Source: MGBC114844 sp910585855 (lineage in GTDB: Bacteria > Bacillota > Clostridia > Lachnospirales > Lachnospiraceae). From it: DNA of 38,259 bases. The stretch spans positions 1-38,259 of the forward strand of contig CBFFYP010000044.1 of assembly GCA_965646165.1 (NCBI GenBank). The letters run 5' to 3'. Numbering within the stretch: the stretch's first letter is position 1; the number at the start of each line of letters is the position of its first letter. Under the pieces are notes generated by a model, which saw only the letters and a program-made list of their open reading frames with translations, did no database searches and was not told the DNA's origin. Made by a program: the position numbers and the translations under genes. Of this stretch, positions 33,862-38,259 are shown one piece after another.

Positions 33862-33927
33862 ATGCGGAAGAATTTGAAAGAAGCCCGCTTGAAGGCGGGC
33901 ATGATAGAAAATATTTATAGTTTATAA
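33862..33927 (+). pseudogene. Truncated remnant of the cassette HTH gene
   Basis: It starts MRKNLKEARLKAGM exactly like the plus-strand HTH genes at 34730, 35803 and 36903, then departs to IENIYSL and stops. A GGTGAT-type ribosome site precedes it. It marks the boundary of a fourth cassette mostly lost, perhaps when HicAB entered. Confidence 0.8.
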
Positions 33928-33953
33928 AAGGTAGAGCAATAAGATAAGATTCA

Positions 33954-34358
33954 TTATTTAAGATTGAGTTGAGATTTTAAAGCTTCCTGCAGTACTTGTG
34001 AAAAGTTGATATTTCGTTCTAAAGCAGCGGCATTAAGCCATGCTGGCAATGTGACGGTTCGATTAACGGAACGATTGACATTTGCTAAGCGAATAGATGG
34101 CATATAAACATCAATCAGAACGACTCGTTCATTTTCCTTTGTTTTGATTTCAGATAGAGGAGTAGGGGAAGGGATTTTTTCTTCATCCTCTTCCAGTCCA
34201 TTCAAAACACAGCCGAGAAGTTCTCGTGCGGATAAAAGAGCATCATCATCATTTGTACCACTGGTAGCACATTTTAAATCAGGGAAATCAACAGCGATTT
34301 CTTTTCCAAGTTCATAAGTGAAGATAGCAGGATAAAAATAGCGTTCTACTTTTTTCAT
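33954..34358 (-). CDS. hicB: HicB antitoxin
   Basis: A 134-residue antitoxin. The N-terminal partial RNase-H-like HicB fold (RYFYPAIFTYELGKEIAVDFPDLKCATSG, ALLSARELLGCVL) neutralises HicA. The C-terminal ribbon-helix-helix (NRTVTLPAWLNAAALERNINFSQVLQEAL) binds the operon's operator. AAGGAGG lies upstream of the ATG. It is translated after hicA from the same minus-strand promoter. Confidence 0.93.
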   Translation of the reverse strand: MKKVERYFYPAIFTYELGKEIAVDFPDLKCATSGTNDDDALLSARELLGCVLNGLEEDEEKIPSPTPLSEIKTKENERVVLIDVYMPSIRLANVNRSVNRTVTLPAWLNAAALERNINFSQVLQEALKSQLNLK

Positions 34359-34401
34359 AAAAGCAACCTCCTTAATTGTGTGTTGGGAAGGGGGGTGGGG
34401 G

Positions 34402-34599
34402 CTAATTGAATTTTAGCCCCGATTGTTCTTCAATGCGTTTTAGTGTTGGGAGAGGAATGTCTTTGTCAGGATGTTTTACTGTAGTTCGTCCCTTTTTTAT
34501 TGGGTGTTTAAATTGATGGTGACTACCAACTACATTCACTTCATACCACCCATCCGCTTTTAGCATTTTGATTACTTCCCTTGATGAATAACTTTTCAT
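34402..34599 (-). CDS. hicA: HicA toxin (mRNA interferase)
   Basis: A 65-residue double-stranded-RNA-binding-fold toxin that cleaves mRNA. The catalytic His is in VGSHHQFKHP, preceded by SSREVIKMLKADGW and followed by TTVKHPDKDIPLPTLKRI, all typical of the family. It is upstream of hicB as usual and stabilises the element. Confidence 0.94.
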   Translation of the reverse strand: MKSYSSREVIKMLKADGWYEVNVVGSHHQFKHPIKKGRTTVKHPDKDIPLPTLKRIEEQSGLKFN

Positions 34600-34623
34600 A
34601 TATTATTTCCTCCTGACAATATT

Positions 34624-34680
34624 ATGATAACACATATAAAAGTATTTGTCAATACGAAAAACAAATATTTTTATATGTGT
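34624..34680 (-). promoter_or_regulatory. hicAB promoter and operator palindrome
   Basis: On the minus strand, TTGACA (34647-34652), 17 bp, TATCAT (34624-34629). A 20-bp inverted repeat with one mismatch, arms 34630-34649 and 34661-34680 (starting ACACATATAAAA), overlaps the spacer and -35. It is the likely HicB site for autoregulation. Confidence 0.75.
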
Positions 34681-34729
34681 AAAAATATAGTTTATGGATG
34701 ACGCTAATTTTAATACTAGGAGATAGCAC

Positions 34730-34951
34730 ATGAGAAAGAATTTGAAAGAAGCCCGCTTGAAGGCGGGCATGACACAGAAGCAGGTAGCGGAGTATCTAAA
34801 GATAAGTGAGCGTTATTATAAATCACTTGAGAGTGGAGAACGGCTTGGAGGTATTGAATTCTGGGATGCTCTTGAAGATTTATTTAATATTAATCAAAGA
34901 AAACTTCGTGAGCTTTCAAAAAATCATCCCTACCTAAAAGATAGTCAATAG
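34730..34951 (+). CDS. Cassette 1 plus-strand XRE HTH protein
   Basis: A 73-residue XRE-like protein starting MRKNLKEARLKAGMTQKQVAEYLKI, with recognition helix SERYYKSLESG and a C-terminal WDALEDLFNINQRKLREL block. AGGAG lies upstream of the ATG. It is paralogous to genes at 35803 and 36903; most differences lie around the recognition helix and the following ERLGGIEF turn. Its last 62 bases overlap the convergent minus-strand HTH gene, so the two transcripts would be antisense to each other. Confidence 0.88.
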   Translation: MRKNLKEARLKAGMTQKQVAEYLKISERYYKSLESGERLGGIEFWDALEDLFNINQRKLRELSKNHPYLKDSQ

Positions 34952-35117
34952 ATACATCCAGAATATCTGCTATTTTTATAAGATTTTCCGGTGATGGGAA
35001 GCGATTGCCACTCTCGTAATTTCTATAAGATCGAAGCCCCATTGAGAGCGAATCAGCCATTTGCTGTGCTGTAATATGTTTTGATTTACGAGTTTCGTTA
35101 AGTCGTTTTGGAAACAT
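34890..35117 (-). CDS. Cassette 1 minus-strand XRE repressor
   Basis: A 75-residue XRE repressor with HTH ITAQQMADSLSMGLRSYRNYESG and a C-terminal ENLIKIADILDVSIDYLLGRDD. AGGAGG precedes the ATG. It is divergent from the Cys/His protein gene at 35218; the region between holds a consensus promoter with a 15-bp dyad in its spacer. By analogy with phage repressors it most likely binds that dyad and silences the Cys/His gene and what follows. Confidence 0.88.
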   Translation of the reverse strand: MFPKRLNETRKSKHITAQQMADSLSMGLRSYRNYESGNRFPSPENLIKIADILDVSIDYLLGRDDFLKAHEVFFD

Positions 35118-35140
35118 AATAAAACCTCCTAAAATTTATA

Positions 35141-35205
35141 TTGACAATGATCAAATTGTACACTATAATAACATTATGTAAAAGTGTTCATATTGTACAC
35201 TATAA
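35141..35205 (+). promoter_or_regulatory. Cassette 1 promoter with operator inside the spacer
   Basis: TTGACA (35141-35146), 17 bp, TATAAT (35164-35169). The spacer holds an imperfect 15-bp dyad TGATCAAATTGTACA (35148-35162). A second copy, TGTTCATATTGTACA, is at 35185-35199, 37 bp downstream, and both run on into CACTATAA-like sequence. The second copy ends against the ribosome site. Confidence 0.85.
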
Positions 35206-35217
35206 GGAGGGAAGTCA

Positions 35218-35469
35218 ATGTTATTACAAAAAATCGCAGAATTTGAAATTGAATACCAGCATCTGAAAGAAGAGAATGAAGAACTCCGGCGACTGTTGGA
35301 AGTCGAACCGTCAAAGCCAATGGATTGTCAAGCATGTATCTTTTTTATGCAGCATTATGTTAAAGTTGGCGGCGGTTATATGAAAACAAATGCCGGACAT
35401 TGTGTTCATGGCAGGATGAAAGACAAAAGACCGGGAGATAAGAAGTGCCAGTTTTTTCAAAGAAAATAG
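35218..35469 (+). CDS. Cassette 1 coiled-coil Cys/His small protein
   Basis: An 83-residue protein with an N-terminal coiled coil (IAEFEIEYQHLKEENEELRRL, about 5-27) and a C-terminal Cys/His part: CQAC, QHY, GHCVHG, KKCQFF. The CxxC-H-HC-H-C spacing suggests a metal site, probably zinc. AAGGAGG precedes the ATG. The copies at 36318 and 37401 are about 85-90% identical by eye, far more conserved than the neighbouring regulators. The function is unknown; the coiled coil suggests dimers. Confidence 0.8.
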   Translation: MLLQKIAEFEIEYQHLKEENEELRRLLEVEPSKPMDCQACIFFMQHYVKVGGGYMKTNAGHCVHGRMKDKRPGDKKCQFFQRK

Positions 35470-35840
35470 TATGAAATTTTGGAACTGGAAGCCGGATGGG
35501 GCAGCAGCATAAAGTTGTGGAACGGGTTCGAATCCTGTCCAGTTTAATTGAGGAAATCAAACCTCAAGAAATAGACACTGCATAAAATGATGGCAGGTAC
35601 ACTGTCGGAATGTGTATAGCTGGTTGACAGGTTTTCAGGCAGGCGGTTTTTAAGGTGAAAACGGCAGCGGTAGTGTCGGAAGGGAGTGTTTATATAAAAA
35701 ATTAGGTGATAGAAAGAGAGAACTTATAACTTAATTTTTAATAGTATGTTTTAAGAAAAAAGTGGTAGAGTACATTGATGTTGATGAAAGGAAGGAGGAA
35801 CGATGCGGAAGAATTTGAAAGAAGCCCGCCAGAAGGCAGG
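35467..35840 (+). repeat. 374-bp identical segment, first copy
   Basis: By eye it is identical to 36567-36940. It covers the end of the Cys/His gene's trailer, the tRNA-like structure, a TTGAGG..CCTCAA hairpin, about 250 bases without a gene, and the first 13 codons of the next plus-strand HTH gene. Bases 35546-35802 contain repeated TGTCGGAA words but no convincing gene. Confidence 0.9.
35482..35545 (+). ncRNA. tRNA-like structure, copy 2
   Basis: Acceptor-like GAACTGG (35482-35488) pairs with CCAGTTT (35539-35545). A D-like arm GCC-GGATGG-GGC, a hairpin GCAGC-ATAAA-GTTGT, and a T-arm ACGGG-TTCGAAT-CCTGT follow. Total 64 nt. Against copy 1, stems differ by paired changes (A to T with T to A in the acceptor, T-A to A-T in the hairpin), while AAGCCGGATGGGGCAGC is unchanged. 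The 5-nt loop cannot hold a normal anticodon. Confidence 0.75.
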
Positions 35841-36000
35841 TATGACGCAAAAGCAGGTAGCGGAACATTTGGGAATAAGTGAAAGGTATTATCGTTTTAT
35901 TGAAACTGGAACACGTGATGGAGATTTTAAGATGTGGGATGCTCTTGAGGATTTATTTAATATTAATCAAAGATTACTCAGGAAGGTGACGACCAACTAA
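35803..36000 (+). CDS. Cassette 2 plus-strand XRE HTH protein
   Basis: A 65-residue paralogue of the gene at 34730, starting MRKNLKEARQKAGMTQKQVAEHLGI with recognition helix SERYYRFIETG and the same WDALEDLFNINQRLLRKV ending. GGAGG precedes the ATG. The 3' end overlaps the convergent minus-strand HTH gene by 27 bases. Its first 38 bases belong to the segment identical with cassette 3, while the recognition part differs. Confidence 0.88.
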   Translation: MRKNLKEARQKAGMTQKQVAEHLGISERYYRFIETGTRDGDFKMWDALEDLFNINQRLLRKVTTN

Positions 36001-36180
36001 CTCATCTAGTGAAATTTTAAAATGATCAGCAAGTTTAATTAAAACCGATAGTTCTGGTTCTCTTGCACCTAATTCATAATTTCTATAACCACGTGTAGTA
36101 ATACCTAATAACTCTGCCATTTGTGCTTGAGTACAGCCTAGCGTAAGACGTAATTGTTTTAGTTTTTTTGAAAAATCCAT
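35974..36180 (-). CDS. Cassette 2 minus-strand XRE repressor
   Basis: A 68-residue XRE repressor with HTH CTQAQMAELLGITTRGYRNYELG and the closing SVLIKLADHFKISLDELVGR. AGGAGG precedes the ATG. It is divergent from the Cys/His gene at 36318 across a promoter with two GGAACAnnnTGTTCC palindromes, its probable targets. Recognition helix residues (TTRGYRN) differ from those of cassettes 1 and 3, as do the operators. Confidence 0.88.
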   Translation of the reverse strand: MDFSKKLKQLRLTLGCTQAQMAELLGITTRGYRNYELGAREPELSVLIKLADHFKISLDELVGRHLPE

Positions 36181-36199
36181 ACAACCTCCTAAAAATATA

Positions 36200-36257
36200 T
36201 TGACAGGAACAAGATGTTCCTATATAATAAAAATATAGATAAGGAACATTTTGTTCC
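36200..36257 (+). promoter_or_regulatory. Cassette 2 promoter with operator inside the spacer
   Basis: TTGACA (36200-36205), 17 bp, TATAAT (36223-36228). The spacer begins with the perfect-arm palindrome GGAACAAGATGTTCC (36206-36220). A second copy, GGAACATTTTGTTCC, is at 36243-36257, again 37 bp downstream as in cassette 1. Confidence 0.9.
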
Positions 36258-36317
36258 TATTGATATAACGTAGTAGTAATAATACTTTATTTTACTACAA
36301 ATAAAGGAGGGAAGTCA

Positions 36318-36569
36318 ATGTTATCACAAAAAATCGCAGAATTTGAAACCGAATATCAGCATCTGAAAGAAGAAAATGAGGAACTGCGGCGGCTGTTAGA
36401 AGTTGAACCGCCAAAGCCAATGGATTGTCAAGCGTGTGAGTTTTATTTACAGCATTATGTTAAGGTTAGTGGCGGGTATATGAAGACAAATGCCGGACAT
36501 TGTTTTCATGGTCGAATGAAAGATAGAAAGCCGGGAGATAAGAAGTGCCAGTTTTTTCAGAGAAAGTAG
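36318..36569 (+). CDS. Cassette 2 coiled-coil Cys/His small protein
   Basis: An 83-residue close paralogue of the protein at 35218. The coiled coil AEFETEYQHLKEENEELRRL and the Cys/His set CQAC, QHY, GHCFHG, KKCQFF are conserved; the main changes are IFFM to EFYL after the CxxC. AAAGGAGG precedes the ATG. Its promoter leader is longer than in cassette 1 (about 80 bases). Confidence 0.8.
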   Translation: MLSQKIAEFETEYQHLKEENEELRRLLEVEPPKPMDCQACEFYLQHYVKVSGGYMKTNAGHCFHGRMKDRKPGDKKCQFFQRK

Positions 36570-36940
36570 TATGAAATTTTGGAACTGGAAGCCGGATGGG
36601 GCAGCAGCATAAAGTTGTGGAACGGGTTCGAATCCTGTCCAGTTTAATTGAGGAAATCAAACCTCAAGAAATAGACACTGCATAAAATGATGGCAGGTAC
36701 ACTGTCGGAATGTGTATAGCTGGTTGACAGGTTTTCAGGCAGGCGGTTTTTAAGGTGAAAACGGCAGCGGTAGTGTCGGAAGGGAGTGTTTATATAAAAA
36801 ATTAGGTGATAGAAAGAGAGAACTTATAACTTAATTTTTAATAGTATGTTTTAAGAAAAAAGTGGTAGAGTACATTGATGTTGATGAAAGGAAGGAGGAA
36901 CGATGCGGAAGAATTTGAAAGAAGCCCGCCAGAAGGCAGG
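36567..36940 (+). repeat. 374-bp identical segment, second copy
   Basis: It matches 35467-35840 without a difference visible by eye, offset exactly 1100 bp. It diverges from the first copy just after the codons for MRKNLKEARQKAG. The gene-free bases are 36646-36902. Confidence 0.9.
36582..36645 (+). ncRNA. tRNA-like structure, copy 3
   Basis: Same sequence as copy 2 within the duplicated segment: acceptor GAACTGG/CCAGTTT, D-like arm, 5-nt-loop hairpin and T-arm with TTCGAAT. Confidence 0.75.
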
Positions 36941-37100
36941 CATGACACAGAGGCAGGTAGCGGAGTATCTTGGTATGACCGAGAGAGCTTATCAGAGAAT
37001 AGAAAATGGTGAACGAATAGGAATGATTGAAACATGGGATTTATTGGAAGATTTATTTAAAATTCATCAAAGGATTTTAAGAGAAATCTCTTCCAATTAA
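36903..37100 (+). CDS. Cassette 3 plus-strand XRE HTH protein
   Basis: A 65-residue paralogue with MRKNLKEARQKAGMTQRQVAEYLGM, recognition helix TERAYQRIENG and WDLLEDLFKIHQRILREI. GGAGG precedes the ATG. The 3' end overlaps the convergent minus-strand HTH gene by 24 bases. It is the most divergent of the three in the recognition helix. Confidence 0.88.
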   Translation: MRKNLKEARQKAGMTQRQVAEYLGMTERAYQRIENGERIGMIETWDLLEDLFKIHQRILREISSN

Positions 37101-37280
37101 ACTATCAAGAGATATTTTAAAAAAATCTGCAATTTGAACAAGCGTTTCTATATCTGGTTCTCTTTCACCAGATTCATATCGTTGGTAAGAACGGAGTGCG
37201 ATTCCTATTAATTCAGCCATTTGCTTTTGAGTATAGCCATAGGTTTCTCTGTGATGTTTTAGATATTCATTAAATTTCAT
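37077..37280 (-). CDS. Cassette 3 minus-strand XRE repressor
   Basis: A 67-residue XRE repressor with HTH YTQKQMAELIGIALRSYQRYESG and closing ETLVQIADFFKISLDSLIGRD. ATG 37280 has AGGAGG upstream; a longer frame to 37352 reads through the promoter and operators and is rejected. Divergent from the Cys/His gene at 37401; two GACCGAAATGGTC palindromes between them are its probable targets. Confidence 0.88.
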   Translation of the reverse strand: MKFNEYLKHHRETYGYTQKQMAELIGIALRSYQRYESGEREPDIETLVQIADFFKISLDSLIGRDFS

Positions 37281-37300
37281 AAAAAATCCTCCTAATGGTA

Positions 37301-37350
37301 TTGACACGACCGAAATGGTCATATATAATATAAATACGACCGAAATGGTC
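37301..37350 (+). promoter_or_regulatory. Cassette 3 promoter with operator inside the spacer
   Basis: TTGACA (37301-37306), 17 bp, TATAAT (37324-37329). The spacer contains GACCGAAATGGTC (37308-37320), and an identical copy is at 37338-37350, 30 bp downstream. Confidence 0.9.
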
Positions 37351-37400
37351 ATGATATATTATATATAACTGTATTTTATCATAAAAAAGGAGGAAAGCCA

Positions 37401-37652
37401 ATGCTGTCACAAAAAATAGCAGAATTTGAAGTAGAGTTTCAGCATCTGAAAGAAGAGAATGAGGAACTGCGGCGGCTGTTGGAAGTTGAACCACTAAAGC
37501 CAATGGATTGCCAAGCATGTATCTTTTTTATGCAGCATTATGTTAAGGTTAGTGGCGGGTACATGAAGACAAATGCAGGACATTGTTTTCATGGTCGGAT
37601 AAAAGACAGAAAGCCAGAAGATAAGACATGTCGGTACTTTCAAAGAAAATAG
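37401..37652 (+). CDS. Cassette 3 coiled-coil Cys/His small protein
   Basis: An 83-residue paralogue of the proteins at 35218 and 36318: coiled coil AEFEVEFQHLKEENEELRRL, then CQAC, QHY, GHCFHG, and TCRYFQRK. All Cys and His positions are kept, supporting a metal-binding role. AGGAGG precedes the ATG. It is followed directly by a different Cys-rich gene rather than by the tRNA-like structure, so this cassette ends the array. Confidence 0.8.
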   Translation: MLSQKIAEFEVEFQHLKEENEELRRLLEVEPLKPMDCQACIFFMQHYVKVSGGYMKTNAGHCFHGRIKDRKPEDKTCRYFQRK

Positions 37653-37671
37653 GAGGTGGGATACAGAATCT

Positions 37672-37986
37672 ATGATAAGAGAAAAAAGAGAAACGTTTCC
37701 AAAAGAATTGGAAGAAGTTGAAGAATTTGAAGGACAATTTGCTATAACTGTGGAAAATGGCGTAGTGGTTGAAATTGGAAAAACATTTCTGCTTCATCCA
37801 AAGATTCAATTCAAAAAGATGGGAGGAATTCACTGGTTGGAAGAAAAGAAAATCTATAAAAATGAGGATCGGAAATGCGAGTGTTGGAAGTGCGAACTTC
37901 AGGATACCTGCGTGTATCGAAATAAGTACCAGAGGCTTCCCCGGAGTACACCGGGAGCGTTGGGACTTTGTAAAAAGTTAAATTAA
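37672..37986 (+). CDS. Cys-rich hypothetical protein
   Basis: A 104-residue protein. An N-terminal beta-like half (EFEGQFAITVENGVVVEIGK) is followed by a C-terminal cysteine cluster CECWKCELQDTC and a final Cys in GALGLCKKL. It is not recognised. The four to five cysteines suggest a small zinc site. AGGAGG is 15 bases upstream of the ATG, longer than usual. A hairpin AACCCAGA..TCTGGGTT (about 37988-38016) follows without a T-run. Confidence 0.6.
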   Translation: MIREKRETFPKELEEVEEFEGQFAITVENGVVVEIGKTFLLHPKIQFKKMGGIHWLEEKKIYKNEDRKCECWKCELQDTCVYRNKYQRLPRSTPGALGLCKKLN

Positions 37987-38091
37987 AAACCCAGAATGTT
38001 TGCATCACTCTGGGTTTGGAGAATTAAAAAATATCAAGTGTCTTTATTATAAGGCATATTGTGAAAAAAATCAAGAAGGGAGAATAAAAAA

Positions 38092-38259
38092 ATGTCAGGA
38101 GCACCTTTAATTTATCAGGCAATTCCAAAAGTGATGGAGGAAATTGGTTGCGTTGAGAAAAATCAGAAAAATTTGCAACAAGGATTTAAGTTCCGAGGGA
38201 TTGATGCGGTAATGAACGCTCTTTACCCTGCTTTCGTAAAGAATAAGGTGTTTGTTGTA
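38092..38259 (+). CDS. ERF-family single-strand annealing protein, N-terminal part
   Basis: The first 56 codons, cut by the window end. APLIYQAIPKVMEEIGCVEK and QQGFKFRGIDAVMNALYPAF match the conserved start of ERF-type recombinases (IYxxIPxIMxEIG, QQGYKFRGIDDVYNAL). These phage proteins anneal single-stranded DNA during replication and recombination. AAGGGAG precedes the ATG. It begins the replication/recombination block of the element. Confidence 0.88.
   Translation, partial: MSGAPLIYQAIPKVMEEIGCVEKNQKNLQQGFKFRGIDAVMNALYPAFVKNKVFVV

Noticed and set aside
32922..36645. Ordinary tRNA genes
   Set aside because: Central loops are 5-6 nt, the D arm is only 3 bp and total length is 64-65 nt, so no anticodon can be assigned.
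1066..37350. Shared GACC..GGTC half-sites of the TetR operators and the cassette 3 operator as a real link
   Set aside because: Spacing differs (3 versus 5 bases between half-sites) and the regulators are of different families; four-base half-sites recur by chance.
37281..37352. Upstream extension of the cassette 3 repressor
   Set aside because: It would translate the operators and promoter; AGGAGG before ATG 37280 fixes the start.
34730..37652. CRISPR or simple satellite explanation for the 1.1-kb repeats
   Set aside because: Units contain complete genes with diverged coding parts and promoters.

Overview
The window reads as the chromosome of a low-GC Gram-positive gut-type Firmicute, most likely Lachnospiraceae. 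The basis is strong AGGAGG ribosome sites, AT-rich codon use, a clostridial V-type ATPase operon, NADP-type glutamate dehydrogenase, and wall proteins with choline-binding-type repeats. The family assignment is an inference; no rRNA marker is present.

Bases 1-8350 (host, accessory). A TetR repressor faces a five-gene operon: SCP2-like lipid-binding protein, alpha/beta hydrolase, free-standing condensation domain, acyl carrier protein and AMP-forming acyl ligase. Two identical-type GACCnnnGGTC operators sit in the operon promoter. Together these look like a minimal NRPS-like acyl-transfer pathway with an unknown product. An LCP wall-polymer transferase and a Nudix hydrolase follow. They are separated by two families of palindromic intergenic repeats, called here R (about 325 bp) and S (about 140 bp).

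Bases 8366-16906 (minus strand) hold a V-type ATPase operon in the order H-C-I-K-F-E-A-B-D. Bases 17099-17861 hold two more R elements.

Bases 18061-27770 hold a 1735-residue secreted M60-family (mucin-type glycoprotein) peptidase with a dockerin-like module. A secreted protein with a cohesin-like domain and seven wall-binding repeats follows 39 bases later, suggesting the peptidase docks onto the cell wall. Then come trmB, a 54-residue basic protein, a thioredoxin, tRNA-Lys(CTT) and gdhA.

Bases 27865-38259 are the left part of a prophage or related integrative element; its right end is outside the window. It contains a tyrosine integrase with four phased 11-bp repeats beside it, a membrane-anchored HNH protein, a CI/Cro-like divergent switch, a SleB-type wall hydrolase, a Rha-type regulator, HicAB, and the start of an ERF-type annealing protein. 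Its most remarkable part is 34730-37652: three paralogous cassettes in tandem. Each holds a plus-strand HTH gene, a convergent overlapping minus-strand HTH gene, a consensus promoter whose 17-bp spacer is itself a palindromic operator, and a small coiled-coil/Cys-His protein. The -35 and -10 boxes are the same in all three, but the operator differs completely from one cassette to the next. Three tRNA-shaped RNAs with compensatory stem changes accompany this region. I consider the cassette array and the tRNA-like elements the best candidates for an undescribed system.
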